Source: Dermatemys mawii (lineage: Eukaryota; Chordata; Testudines; Dermatemydidae). From it: 64,000 nucleotides of DNA. Each line of letters begins with the position of its first letter. Within the stretch, counting starts at the first letter, position 1. The DNA is taken from positions 50,872,460 to 50,936,459 of the forward strand of contig ML677326.1 of the NCBI GenBank assembly GCA_007922305.1. Direction: 5' to 3'. Under the pieces are notes generated by a model, which was not told where the DNA came from, made no database searches, and worked only from the letters and a program-made list of their open reading frames with translations. Shown here piece by piece: positions 33,596 through 45,895 of this stretch. A program made the translations under genes and the position numbers.

Positions 33596-34163
33596 TACAT
33601 GTGTATATAAGGTCAGATTTGGATGTGTGCCTCTGATTATATCTTTTTTTCTCTCTGTGTTGCATCTGCTCCTAGGATTTACTCTTATAGGAATGAATCA
33701 TATGAAAGTTATTTGAATACATGACAGCTCCTAATTTAAAAATAATTTAAAGTACACTTAGTGACTATAAAGAAGAGACCTCTCCCACACCATGCCTGGG
33801 AATATTAAATCAGCACTTAGAATGTGAAAGCTTTTAAATTAGCTTTACAGTCATTGCTTATTCTTGTAAAGCTTCTTAGTGAGTAAAGAATTATATAATT
33901 ATTGGCATGTGGTGAAATCAGTGTAAAATAGTAATTATGGAAGACTACCAAAAATACAGTATAATTTTTAATAACTTGTTACAGAATTGTTGCATCAGCT
34001 TCTTAACTGATATATAAGAGTGGGTGAATTGAAGATCAGTGATTATAAATCATTCACTTTATTCTTTTAAAATAAACTAGTTATGTTTTGTAAACAAGTC
34101 TTGGCATCCCTTTGCTCTTCTTGGGCCTATATATGCTAGCCTAGGCCTGTTTGGTTTTGATAC
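33596..34163. other. No gene seen
   Basis: AT-rich unique sequence between a CR1 and an LTR, with no recognisable frame or element. Confidence 0.5.
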
Positions 34164-34857
34164 TGTGACAAAGCTTTGTCCTTGTCTCAGTGGTTCCTGT
34201 GCTTCCTGGCAGATTTCGCTAGCCTCAGAGGCTCACCGTGACCCACCATTTAGTCCTTCTTTCTCTAGAGGCCGGGGTCACAGCCTACTGAGCCATTTTG
34301 ATCATAAGTCATCAAGGGAGGTGAGGAGAAGCAACCCTCCCTCACACAGTCTCTGTTGTCTCCCAGTCTCAGTGATTAATCAAGGTCGGGAGTTGGGGGA
34401 GCCAGGCCCTCCCTCTACTCTGGAACCCTAATAGTAGCAGTTATGGTAGCTGACTTTTTGGAAATAGGATGTGTACAATTCCCTGGGCCACTTCCCTACA
34501 ACAGCCCACACTTCCTCAATATCTACTTCACCATTACCTCAGGGCCTCCTTCCTTGCATCTAATATGGTTTGTACTGCTTAGTTCCTCCAACAGTGAGAC
34601 TTCCTCCTGCAGCTCCTGACATGTGTGCCCAACTGACTAATTGGGAGACTTTTAACTAGCCCAACTGGCTTCAGGTGTCCCAATCAAACTGGCTATCTTT
34701 CCTGCCTTCTGGAAAGATCTTAATTGGCCCCACGTGCCTTAACTGACCTAGAGCAGCTGACATTTACTTATATTGGTAACAGGGATTTGTTTAACCTGCA
34801 GCTAATATGACTGTCTCTCACTACTTTTCTATAGCCATCTGGCCTTGCCCCATCATA
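34164..34857 (-). mobile_element. LTR of a retroelement (694 bp), probably solo
   Basis: The plus strand runs from 'tgtgacaaagctttgtcc' to 'atagccatctggccttgccc' and then 'catcata'. The family usually starts TGTGAC and ends GTCACA, so the right end is slightly mutated. Possible 4-bp flanks are 'atac' (34160-34163) and 'gtac' (34858-34861), with one mismatch. It is GC-rich compared with its flanks. The sense strand is probably minus, judging from the related fragment at 40900-41076. No internal genes are present. The 88-codon plus-strand frame within it is chance. Confidence 0.65.
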
Positions 34858-35211
34858 GTACCATTTGGGGAAGAAATAATATCCAAGGTGCCCTAATTCA
34901 AGCTGTCAAAAACAAAAAGCCAAACAAACAAACAAAAAAAACTCATAGTTTTTATGAGAGAAGAGATTACTGAAAACACAATAGCTGTTCAATGACTTTA
35001 AAACAGCTGCCCTAATCATTGCAAGAAGTGCACCAAACTTGGCTCTAAATTTAGTCTCAAAGAACAAGAGTTAATTTCTTATTATAACATTCTTTATTTA
35101 ACGAACAACTGTGAGGCTGTCCAGTCTTCAACATCCCTGCCAGGTTTGTGATTTCAGACACAAAAAGTCAGTGTGCCTTTTGTTTTCTAAAAATAAACAC
35201 ATAACCCCTCT
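34858..35211. other. No gene seen; short CAAA-rich tract
   Basis: Unique AT-rich sequence with a (CAAA)-like run at about 34920-34940. Confidence 0.5.
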
Positions 35212-36330
35212 CATAACATAAGAATATAAGAATGGCCATACTGGGTCAGACCAAATGTCCATCCAGCCCAATATCCTGTCTACTGACAGTGGCCAATGCC
35301 AGGTGCCCCAGAGGGAGTGAACCTAACAGGTAAGGATCAAGTGATCTCTTTCCTGCCATCCATCTTCATCCTCTTACAAGAAGCCAGGGGCACCATTCCT
35401 TACCCATTCTGGCTAATAGCCATCAATTCATGTAACCTCCATGAATTTATCTAGTTTTCTTTTAAACCCTGTTACAGTTCTAGCCTTCACAACCTCCTAA
35501 GGCAAGGAGTTCTACAGGTTGACAGTGCACTGTGTGAAAAAGAACTTCCTTTTATTTGTTTTAAACCTGCTGCCCATTAATTTCATTTGGTGACCCCTAG
35601 TTCTTATATTATGGGAACAAGAAAATAACTTTTCCTTATTCACTTTCTCCACACCACTCATGATTTTATATACCTCTTTCATATCCCTCCATAGTCTCCT
35701 TTTTTCCAAGCTGAAAAGTCCTAGCCTCTTTAATCTCTCCTAATATGGAACTCGTTTCAAACCTCTAATCATTTTAATTGCCCTTCTCTGAACCTTTTCC
35801 AATGCCAGTATATCTTTTTTGAGATGAGGATACCACATCTGTACTCAGTATTCAAGTTGTGTGCGTACAATGCATTTATATAAGGGCAATAAGATATTCT
35901 CAATTTTATTCTGTATCCCTTTTTAAATGATTCCTAACATCCCATTTGATTTTTTGACTGCTACTGCACACTGTGTGGATCTCTTTAAAGAACAATCCAT
36001 GATGATTCTAAGATCTCTTTCCTGATTAGTTGTAGCTAAATTAGCCCCCATCATATTCTATGTATAGTTGAGGTTATTTTTTTCCAATGTGCATTACTGT
36101 GCTTTGCATTTATCCACATTAAATTTCATTTGCCATTTTGTTACCCAATCATTTAGTTTTGTGAGATCTTTCTGAAGTTCTTCAGCCTCTGCTTTGGTCT
36201 TAACTATCTTCAGCAGTTTAGTATCATCTGCAAACTTTGCTATCTCACTGTTTAACCCTTTCTCCAGATATTTCTGAATAAGTTGAATAGGATTGGTCCT
36301 ACGACTGACCCTTAAAAACACCTCAAGAAA
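35212..36330 (-). mobile_element. CR1 LINE, 3' half
   Basis: Antisense CR1 from the tail ('aagaatggccatactgggtc') to the region encoding the reverse-transcriptase palm. On the minus strand 36417-36094 contains 'LEKGLNSEIAKFADDTKLLK', and 'FADDT' is the catalytic YADD-type box, still legible. It ends with 'WVTKWQMKFNVDKCKA'. The C-terminal part is at 35709-35512 ('MEKRRLWRDMKEVYKIMSG'). The frame is broken between these segments. It is tail-to-tail with the plus-strand CR1 at 32335-33595. Confidence 0.92.
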
Positions 36331-36390
36331 AAAACAAAACAAAAAAAACCCCAAACCTAGATTATTTTTTTCTTCCAAAATGTTCCTCAG

Positions 36391-36407
36391 CACCACCACC
36401 ACCACCA
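36391..36407 (+). repeat. (CAC)n trinucleotide tract
   Basis: Five to six CAC units, just beyond the truncated end of the CR1 copy. Confidence 0.8.
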
Positions 36408-37851
36408 TCGTATCCAAGAAGTCCAGTTAATCTTTATATCATCTTTCAAAAATGGTATGGGTTGGCCTCATCATCTCTCCCAGCTCCAACAGGTTTAGGT
36501 GCAAAGCAATATCCGCTTTGATTGTTCTCTACCAGTTCTCTGTATGCTTTGTCTTTCATCTTAATGATCCTCCAGTAACATATTTAAGCAAAAAGTTGTT
36601 TTTCAATTCAGTTCTCTCATCATGGAAATTGTGGCCTTAAGCTTCCAGGAACACATTATGAAACTGTTTGTCTCAACAGACATTACTTATTTATTAACAT
36701 TCTGAAGTATAATACGGACTTATAAATCAAATATATATTATTAAAGTTCACATTTATTTATATTGCAATCATTTCTTAGTCTGCAAACACCTGGGGGCAC
36801 GGCCTGTGTCTATCTGTCTCCTACACACTGGAAGGTCTTAACACATTTCTTATGACTATACAATAAGTGTACTGCTTATGTCATATTTCATTAATTTAAA
36901 TCATGTTTCATAGTTATGGTGTAAATGCTATCTAACTTTCAGTAATGTAATACAGCCAGACTTACTCACCATAATCAATTAAGTGTGTAGAGAAGGAAAC
37001 TGCCTTCACCATCCCCAGAACCCTTGTAAATAGAGTGTCAGCAGAAAATCCCACCACTGCTTCTTGCTGCCAGCTCTTTTCACAATTGAGGATTGGGATG
37101 TTATTCAAGAAGAGACTGCGTATGCTGCAAGGATGCAACATACACAGAGCTTGAGCCATTGGGCTTGTGGATATGCCCAGGAAATAGCCTGAGTGCACGG
37201 CCATTATGCGCTTTCACTGAAATAGATGCAAGGATTGGAAAGAGGTTAAAGAGGAGGTACCCTTACCTGTGATTAAGGGAATGACATTAGATGTGCATTT
37301 GGTCTGTTTTTTTGCCAGTAAAGGTGCCAGAGTGAGTCCTGTTTGAGTGCCTGCCTCTCCAAGGGTTGTAGCCCCAGGCAAGAGGTGGGAATTTGGAATA
37401 ACCTGTGATGGATCTGCGAAGCAAAGGACAGTAACTCCCATCAGCACCTTCCTCACTACACTCCTCTTTCACCTAACCAGATAAGGGAGAAAGTCCTGGA
37501 CCAGAAGTGGTCAGCTTTCTTTGTCAGACTAGTGGGGGAGCTGTATGGCAACATAAAGCTGGAGAGAAGGTCTAGGTTCTGCACACAGCAATGTGTGGGA
37601 CAGGCGGTGACAGCCAGATGATAGAGCTGGGTGCAAGTCTGAATGGGACTTATGGGGGAGCAGCAGCAGCTGGGCAGAGAGCCAATGGAGATGGGCCCCA
37701 GTGATAGGGCAACCATATGTCCCTCTTTTCTGGGGACAGTTCCTGGATGAGGTACTGTGTCCTTAGGCAAACGATGTCCTCAGCAGAGTCCCCGGTTCTC
37801 AAAACTCATTCCTGAATACCATTATTTTTAATTGCTTGTGCTGGTTAATAT
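36408..37851. other. No gene seen
   Basis: Frames of up to 104 codons on the minus strand at 37214-37770 lie in a GC-richer patch and have no family match. At about 37706 'agggcaaccatatgtccctc' resembles one end of a terminal-inverted-repeat transposon common in turtles, but its partner end was not found. Confidence 0.4.
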
Positions 37852-37859
37852 GTCTAATG

Positions 37860-38237
37860 CAGTGGTTCTCAAACTCTGGGTCAGGATCCCAAAGTGGGTC
37901 GTGATCCCATTTTGTTGGGTCACCAACTGACTTAGACTTGCTGGGGCCTAGGGCTGAAGCTAAAGCCTGACCCACACTCCCTCGGGCTGAAGCTGAAGTC
38001 CGAGAGCTTTGGCTCTGGGTGTCGGGACTCAGATTACAGGCCCCCTTTCTGGAGCTAAAGCTCTTGAGCTTTTGCTTTGCTCCCCCCACCACACCCAGAG
38101 TGGTGGGGCTTGGGATTTGCTCCCCGGCAGGGCAGCAGGGTTTGGGTGGGCTCACGCTTCAGTCCTCCCTCCTGGGGTCAGTAGTAATTTTTGCTGACAG
38201 AGGGGGGGTGTTGTGCAGTGAAGTTTGAGAATCCCTA
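37860..38237. mobile_element. hAT-type miniature element with perfect 8-bp target duplication
   Basis: The element is 378 bp. It starts 'cagtggttctcaaact', and its right end is 'agtttgagaatcccta', matching the inverted left end at 13 of 16 positions. The exact duplication 'gtctaatg' lies at 37852-37859 and 38238-38245. The interior is GC-rich and without a gene. Overlapping frames on both strands (118 codons minus, 69 plus) are by-products of its base composition. Confidence 0.93.
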
Positions 38238-38245
38238 GTCTAATG

Positions 38246-38599
38246 CATAAATGCATTAGAGAGAAATATCCAGAATGTTGCTATTATTGTTATAGTTACT
38301 AGTAGCAGCTATAGCTAATAATTTAGCTATAACACAGAAGGTACAGTACTACTGCAGTTGCCACAGCTAAGACTGAATGGTGTATGACATAGAACACATA
38401 CAAAATTCAGTGTAAAATGCAAATGGCATTGTCAAAAAAATATAAATGTGGATTTAACTATCATTTTCAAAAAGATTACCCATATTTACAACTAACTAGA
38501 AAATAAACATCTTTTTTATTATTAGGTTCAATATTCCAGTCAGTATTTTCCATTTCAAATGGAGGCAAGATATTTATAAAAGAATACAAAGGTACCACT
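38246..38599. other. No gene seen
   Basis: AT-rich stretch between a hAT miniature element and a hAT transposase pseudogene. It may include the unrecognised 5' part of the latter. Confidence 0.4.
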
Positions 38600-40160
38600 A
38601 AACATAAAGCTTCTCTTACAGTATATGCAAGGTCATGTTCTGATACTGATTTTTTACTTTTCTGCATGTGCAAAGTTGAGCTAACACAGAGTGGGTATGA
38701 TCTTGCTTTGCAAGAAGGAATGCATGCACATCAGACTGTTAGACATAATCAATTTCAGGTCAATGGACTGTACTTCCAATATAAATAAAAAATTCAGTAA
38801 CCTTAAAGTCTTGTGTGCACAGACAAAGTTTGAAGCAATAGTTGCAAATGTTTTTGCTCCTTGGGCAAATGATGAACTAAATGACGACCTCAAAGATGTT
38901 GAATATGTGTCACTGTCTGTTGATGCATCAAATCACAGACATGTAAAATTGCTTTCTGTCTTGTTTCGCTATATCAAGGCTTATAAAGGCAGTTTGTACA
39001 TGCAAACTAAACTTGTGGATTCTGTCAAATTTAAAGGAGAGACATCAGAATTTATTGCAACTGAGATAATAAATGTGGCCTTCTTATCAGACAATCCAAA
39101 CACAAACTTTGGTGGCCTATACACACATGGAAGAGAAAATGTGCACACCAAAGTAGAGCCAAGTTTAAAAATGGAAGTTATAGGCCTTGCATGCCCTGTT
39201 CACATCATGCACAACTATGCCTGAACTGCTAGGGATACAATCATAGTAGATTTTGAGAGCATTCTAATGAAGATTGTTGGATATTTTCACGTATTTGCTG
39301 TTTCTTGTGGAAAGACTGAAAGGTGTTGATGACTACATGGGACAAGGATATCAGAATATACTGGGATACAGTAATGTCAGATGGCTGTCCTTTAGAGAGG
39401 ATCCTTCAACTTTCTGAGTCGTTGAAGTAATTTTTCTTGTCAGAGGAAAAGTGCCCAGTGGTTGTTCACAAAGTATTTGAAGACTCATGTACTGAACTAT
39501 GGCTTGCTTTTATTCATGCAAATATGACAGTTTTTCACTCACAAATCATTTAAGGGAGATGATCACTGTGCAATACAGACGGATGGTATCTTAAACAATC
39601 TCAAAAAGAAGCTAGTTACAAGATATGAAAAAGACTTTGCATCTGTTTTAGTGAGAAAACTATTTAGATACCTAGAAAAAGGAGGAGTCATGACATGTCA
39701 GTGCTGTCTTATTGTGTCAAGATCTTTCTTCAATACAGCCATAAAATACATATGTGCATGGGGAAAACATACAGATAATTTGAGTGATTTGAAGCATCTC
39801 CTTTCAGAGAAAGTTCTTGTAACTTCTGAAATTGAAACAGCAGTCGGGTTACTGGAAAAGAAATACCTGAACGTGACAATTAACGAGGATGCACTGTTTG
39901 ATGAAGTAACTGTGTTAAATGAATTTGTGACAGGGAAATTGTGTGAATGAAATGACAGATCTACAATGATCACAGTATGTGGCAGATGGCATGAAATAAT
40001 CAAGCATTTCAGGGAATCCTCACTACCGTACACAAATACATATATATATATATAAAAATATGGGCAGAACCGATCCTGGGTCTGCCTAGCAGTAATGCTT
40101 CAGACAAAAGGACGTTTCTATCATGGCTTACCTGTAGACAGCAGAAAAAGGTTGAAACTC
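38600..40160 (+). pseudogene. hAT-superfamily transposase pseudogene
   Basis: The longest piece (38691-39224, 177 codons) has the order expected of a hAT transposase RNase H-like core: 'RSMDCTS', 'QTKFEAIVANVFAPWA', then 'SVDASNH' with the first catalytic-type aspartate (residue 78). 'SDNPNTNFGG' follows with the second (residue 134), then 'GLACPVHIMHN', the C..H...H segment. Downstream, a broken stretch has 'CQMAVL' after a likely frameshifted 'VRWLS' motif (about 39380). A second frame (39651-39950) has 'RYEKDFASVLVRKLFRYLEK'. Near 40091 'SNASDKRTF' resembles the C-terminal hATC dimerisation motif. At least three stops and frameshifts interrupt it. The terminal inverted repeats were not found. 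Confidence 0.75.
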
Positions 40161-40899
40161 TGAAACCAGATACAAGGTTGAAACTGTGCAAGCCGTTCTC
40201 ATTGTCAAAACAAACTTCACTTTACCTTATTTTGAGTTCTTTAACAAACTGAACAAGAACCTTAAAATTCTAAAACAGATACACTCATCAGAAAAATACA
40301 GCTATTAATCCAGCAAGCTTCTATAGTGCTGCCAGCTTCAGGAATACTGGTGAGTGCAATTTCTTATGTGTGTCCAGGGGTGGGAGTTTTCCGTCTATAG
40401 ACCATTTCTGTCTCCTAGACGTTTTGAGGGAACTGTGAAAAATTAAGAGGGACTTTTTGTTGACACAACACTGGATTGAAACTGGAGATGCCAAATCTGT
40501 GAGACTGGACAATGGAAGATCAGGCAGAGTTCAACAACGGATGAAACATGAGCCCATGGGCTACAACTGTAGTCCTGGTAAGAAGGGACATAGATATGTG
40601 TGAAATATCAGTGACTGAATGACATTATTGTGAGAGATGCACATCCATTCACTAGGACTGATAACACTAGAGGCCTGTAGACAAAGACCTGTGTATTCTC
40701 CACCCTTAACTTGACTGTGGCTTTACTGGCAAGTTGAGGTGCACCTCAATGATTGACAGAAGATACCATTCACCATCACACAGGGCCTCTTTGAATTTAA
40801 TGTCATGTTTTTTGTACTCTGTAATACCCCTTGAATGTTTCAAAGGTTGATGGATAGCATGCTGGCAGATCTGCAGGACATGTTCTGCCTGGTGTCTCT
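40161..40899. other. No gene seen
   Basis: This may include the 3' end of the hAT element, but no TIR of CAG-type was recognised. Confidence 0.4.
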
Positions 40900-41076
40900 C
40901 AGTTACATCATTCTGCCTGCCTTAATTAGTTCTAGCAAGTTCCTGATTTTTCGGGAATAGTCCCTGTTATTTTATCCAGGGAAAAAAACCCTGCTTAATC
41001 AAACTAACATTATCTAAGAACTAATGTATCTACCTTCTACCATTCTCTTGTAGCCATCTGGTCTGACCCTGTCACA
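40900..41076 (-). mobile_element. LTR fragment related to the 34164-34857 LTR
   Basis: The right end 'tgtagccatctggtctgacc' then 'ctgtcaca' is the same terminal sequence as the LTR at 34164-34857, better preserved. The rest ('ccttaattagttctagcaag') differs, so this is another member of the family or a different subfamily. The outer (TG) end on the minus strand is at 41076. The other end is lost. Confidence 0.5.
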
Positions 41077-42535
41077 AAGGATACACTTATATTTTCTATA
41101 TGTTGATGTATGTATGAAACATATTGCATAATCATTACCTCAAATTCAATAATAACCTAATAATTGATTTCAATTACCTGTTGCTCCTGTCATACTGGGT
41201 CTCTGGCTCATTTTATGATGGAATTTCTCTTGTCCCTCACCCATATCACTGTAGGAAAAGGTTGCCCACATTATTTTATTTATACATAACAATATTATCA
41301 GGAACAGTGTGCGTTTATATAATCATTCCTGAGAGTTCAATATCATGGGTATAATTACAAAAACAAGTATGCCATCCACATGGATTTTTTTAGATTTCTC
41401 TGAATATGGAGTTTTGTTATAATTTTGCGATTTGATGTATCATATTAAAGGCTTGTTCTTTGTTTAATAATTTTATCTCTTGTATACATCTTCTGTGCAT
41501 AGTGTTGCTTCCTTTTTCTCAGCCCATAAATGGTTCAAACACCTAGAATTTTCCACTAAATAACTGAAATATGAAACAGAGATGACACCACCATGGATTT
41601 TGTCTGTCAAGGTCAGATGATAAGCTGTGATTTGATTAACTATCTATGCATTATAGAATATGCTTGCTATCTTAAGTATATTGGAGAAATTGACATAACA
41701 AGCTAACACTTTATGGATAAGTCTGGCAAGTATAATCCATAATCGGGGATTTGGTTTCTGCCATTTAGGCAGACCATATTTAGTATCCCTTGCAACCCTT
41801 CTCACTGTGTATTCATCCTGTTAAATCCTTTGAGAGAGATGTTGGACTTCGGTGGTGCTGATTTCCCAGTAAGGCCTTTATGCAATGCTTGGACTTATCT
41901 AAAAACTTTGGATTACATGACATTTCTATAAGCAGTAGTGGAATGAGACCTTTGGGATTTGAAATATTTGGCACAAAGACTGGAGGCCCGTCAAGATTTG
42001 TTTGCTTTGACTGGTGAAAAATATGTTCTCTGTATGTTGAATTATATTATCTAAATAACAGTATGTAGGATACAACAAATACATTATTTGGTCAGCATAT
42101 TAGTTAGATCAGTAAAACAGCTATACTTTTTTTTCCTTTAAAGGTCTACAAAAATACTATTATACAATGGCAGATTTGGTACAGAATTTATACAATATTA
42201 TTTTTGACTTAGTTAAGTATTGTAGAAAGTTTTTCTTGTTTGCAGACACTACACCAGCTGCATATTCAAATTGACTTTTTAGCTCTAAGGTATCCTAAGT
42301 CTGTATAAATATTTATTAACTTTACTAGTTCATGTACTGAGCTAAGTAAGATTGTGTTGAATGCTAGAATTCCATTTCTAGGAGCTTTGCCAAGTATATA
42401 GAATTTTGTCACTGTTAAGTAGCATGGTGTTCACATTGGAACTGTTTGCTGAGCTAGATACTGTTCAATATAATTAAATGTAGTAGAATTAGACACACAG
42501 GATACCAGTCTGCAATATGTTGAACACTCTGGCCT
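41077..42535. other. No gene seen; AT-rich unique DNA
   Basis: No repeat or frame recognised. The longest frame is under 80 codons. Confidence 0.5.
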
Positions 42536-42665
42536 TGATCTAGTAAAGTACTTGTGCAAATATTTAAGAATGTGAGTAATCCCACTATCTTCAATTTATT
42601 GTGCATATGCTTAAATTTAAGTAAGTGCTTAAGCTCTTCACTGGAGCAGGGTCACAGTGCTCAGC
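42536..42665. repeat. Short foldback (MITE-like) element
   Basis: It starts 'tctggccttgatctag' and ends 'gagcagggtcacagtg', imperfect inverted ends, with 'gcttaaatttaagtaagtgc' inside. This follows a palindromic reptile repeat whose ends read like 'ggccttgatc...ggatcagggcc'. A half copy of the same type is at 44217-44270. Confidence 0.55.
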
Positions 42666-42762
42666 CCATAATGTGCTTTTGGCCTCATACAAAATTGTCA
42701 ACTAATGCCATTTCTATTCACACTGAATTCAGATGGTTGCAGCACTACATTGCCACAAGGAC

Positions 42763-42803
42763 AGCTTCATTAGATGATCACAAAGCTTCATTAGATGATC
42801 ACA
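42763..42803 (+). repeat. 21-bp tandem duplication
   Basis: 'agcttcattagatgatcaca' occurs twice, head to tail, at 42763 and 42784, with a period of 21 bp. It looks like a simple recent slippage or duplication. Confidence 0.95.
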
Positions 42804-44454
42804 GAATGTAAGGATATATTTCAGTTGCAGAAATGTATTTTCATTCCCACACCATGTTAACAAAAATATATTTAATCCATTTGTTAAATTAATAAAACGG
42901 TTAGGTATTAGTAGCCATACACACAGTTGAGCTGTCTAGACAATCACAAAAAGAGTAATTCACTTTTCAACACAAATATCAGTAATTCAATGCCTGATTT
43001 TATTCACAGAAGTCAAAGGAGCATTTTGATTTGGAAGTTATAGGTAAAACATACCAGACACCTAAAACCTACATAAAAATGTGAATTTGTGAAAACAAAT
43101 ATCCTTTACATGAAGAGTTTCTGACATGAGACAAATACAAATTTTGGATAACAGATATTCAAAGTCTCAGAGTTCAGAAAATCAGTATTAGCCTGTGTTT
43201 ACACTTACCACTGGTCATATTTCATAAATGTATTTGTATTTGAATTTGCAAGTGTTTTTCCTCCTTTTTTCAACACCTGACGTTGCTTCACTTCCAAGTA
43301 TATAAATGCTAGGGATGATTCTGCATTACTTTCTCCAGCCACGCAAGAGGACTTGAAAATATCACTCCCAAATAAACTATTTTTCACTATTACTTCATGC
43401 CCATTTGTTCACATGCAGTACAGGGATAAAGACAATAAAGATAAACCTATTTCTGCCCTTGTTGTCTAAACACAATTATTTTGAGACAAATGAACCATTT
43501 TTTTATTCCCCTCATGAGGGAAATACATTTTGCCCTGGGGCTTTTCAAGGTTTCATTACTCTCTGATCAGCCATTTATGCTACTTTTTTTCTGCTGTTTC
43601 AAAGTGTTCTTTCTTCTTGCTAATGAATTCAAGACTTTACTGTCCACTACACATTTTAAAGCTGAAGCCATACTGAACCACACAGAAGGGAAAAGTTAGG
43701 ATTAATCCACAAGATAAACCAGTTCTCCATTTTCATTTCATTATTTATATATGTATTTGTGTATGCAAGGTTCAGGAACAAGACCAAGATATCTGGTGAC
43801 TCAAAAACATGATTTATCAAAAGATGAAATACATTATAATTGGCGGCTATGGGATTTGTTTTGTAACAAAGAAAAAAAATAGCCAGGTCAGATTGGAATG
43901 CTAATCTGTAGTTCCATCAATCTCTGCTGAATTTATCATAAGTTTTGTTTTTAAAAAAATCAATTTTCCAACCTAGAAACCAGGTTATAGAATATGAACA
44001 ATGCCATTGTGCCATGTAGATAGGCAGATTGAAGGAATCTGAGCATACTAAATATGTGGATAAATATTAACTTGTGGTCCTTTTTGCACAATGCCTGGAG
44101 CACTGGATGATTGTTTTCTCAATGAAAATAAGAAAGAACACATTTGAGAACTGTAAACTTCCCCATTCATCTCAAAGGGGTGTTACTTTGACATAGTCTG
44201 ACTATGCTAATTTTAGACCCTGATCCTGGAAAAAATTGTACATATGCTTGATTTCAAGCACATCCATAAATCTTTGAAAGATGTGAGGATAAATGTCAAT
44301 ATTATTAACACAACAATGCTGTCTGCCTCAAATATTTACAAGATAATAGACAATATTCAGGCATCCATTTCAAACACACTACCAAGCTTATCCATTTCAT
44401 CCTCATCCTTAACACTTTGTCCAAACCATAAGAACAGCCATAGATATTAGGATG
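42804..44454. other. No gene seen
   Basis: AT-rich unique DNA. At 44217-44270 'accctgatcctggaaaaaat' starts a half copy of a MITE-like repeat. Confidence 0.5.
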
Positions 44455-45895
44455 GCTCCACCATAAGCCAAATTCTTCATGGGCCTCCTCGAGGAAGAAC
44501 TTCTGGATAAACGCACACATAACAGATGATATACCTGAAATCTATCAATGATATTTTCATCCTCTAGAGACAGACAACCTAAAATTCCTCATACACTTCC
44601 ACCACAACTTCAACAACCACCATCCATCCATCCATTAAATTCTCTCTAGAATACCCTTATGCCACATCAACTTCCGGACACCACGATCAACTTTAACAGT
44701 GGAACTCTACAGACGTCTATATACAAGAAGCCCATAGATCACTACACGTATCTTCACAAATCTAGTAACCACCCCTAAACACAACAAGAAATCTGACATA
44801 TATGGCCATGTGGTCATATACCACAGAGTATGCTTTGAGGAAAAGTCTGGGATACACACCTTACCCACACTTAAAACTGCTTTCACTAAACAAGAACACT
44901 CCACCATAAAAATAGATTGCATCATTGAATTGACCACCCAAATACCCTAAGAGAATCTGCTTCAATACAGAAAAAAAACAACAACCTCCAACTGAACACA
45001 CCTAGTTATCAACTACCACCCCATATTGGAACCAATATTGGGCATAGTAAAACAATTATAACGTATACTCAATAGGAACCACATCCTGAAAGAAATCTTT
45101 CCTGAAACCCCTCTTCTGGCCTCCAAACAACCCGCCAATCTCATCATCAGAAACAAGCTACTCATGAACAAAACCCACTGACTCAAAGTGGCACCAGAAA
45201 TTGCAAAAACAGGTACAAAACCTGCAGACATATCTCCACTATGATGCTCCATACTCCAGATGTGATGCTCAATATCCCCCACAATGCATCTTTCAAAATT
45301 CATGGGTCCTACACATGCCTATCACAACATGTGGTGTACCCAATCCACTGCACTAATGGCCCCAATAAAAACTATGTCGGTGAAACCAGAAAATAGCTTT
45401 GTTCTCGAATGAACTCTCAAGGAAAAATGATAACAGACAAATAACAGCCATGGACAAATACTTTTCACAAAATGATCATTCAAAATCTGACCTCTTAGAC
45501 CTTGTCCTCAAAGGAAACCTGCACAATATCTTCAAAAGATGGGCTTAGGAGTTTAAATTCATAACTTTGTTAGACACTAAAAATCACTGTCTTCATAAAG
45601 ACGCTGGATTTATTGTTTATTAAAACAATCTGTAACTCATTACTCCCCCCTTCTTTTTTTGTCCTATGACTGCAGAGGTGTTAATGCAGCACTTTACCTT
45701 TAATGGTCTTATACAATATGTGTTAACTACTTAGGCTGAGTATTGTGTATATGCTTGCATTTAGTTGTGATACTGTGAGTACCTTTCCTAGATCTGATGA
45801 GCTCCTCTGTGTAGCTCAAAAGGTTGTCTCTTTCAATAGCAAAATTTTGTCCAATGAAAGATATTACCTCACTCTTTCTTGCTTACATTATTACT
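44455..45895 (+). mobile_element. Penelope-like retroelement remnant (reverse transcriptase plus GIY-YIG)
   Basis: In broken plus-strand frames the order is as follows. 'MGLLEEELLDKRT' is followed by 'YLKSINDIFIL' at about 44535-44567, where Penelope-like reverse transcriptases have the YIDD box. Here it reads IND because of AAT at 44547. 'LKFLIHFHHNFNNHHPSI' comes next. The conserved C-terminal stretch includes 'ILKEIFPETPLLASKQPANL' (about 45080-45140). Then 'YTCLSQHVVYPIHC' and 'NYVGETRK' (45310-45393) give a GIY-YIG endonuclease signature as VVY...YVG, ended by TAG. The 3' tail (about 45600-45895) includes 'gtccaatgaaagatattacc', a tail I associate with reptile copies. The 5' part is missing and the frame is shifted several times. 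Confidence 0.78.

Noticed and set aside
37214..37770. Two minus-strand frames of 80 and 104 codons as a possible gene
   Set aside because: Low-complexity Ser/Pro/Cys-rich products in a GC-richer patch, with no family match and no splice or promoter context.
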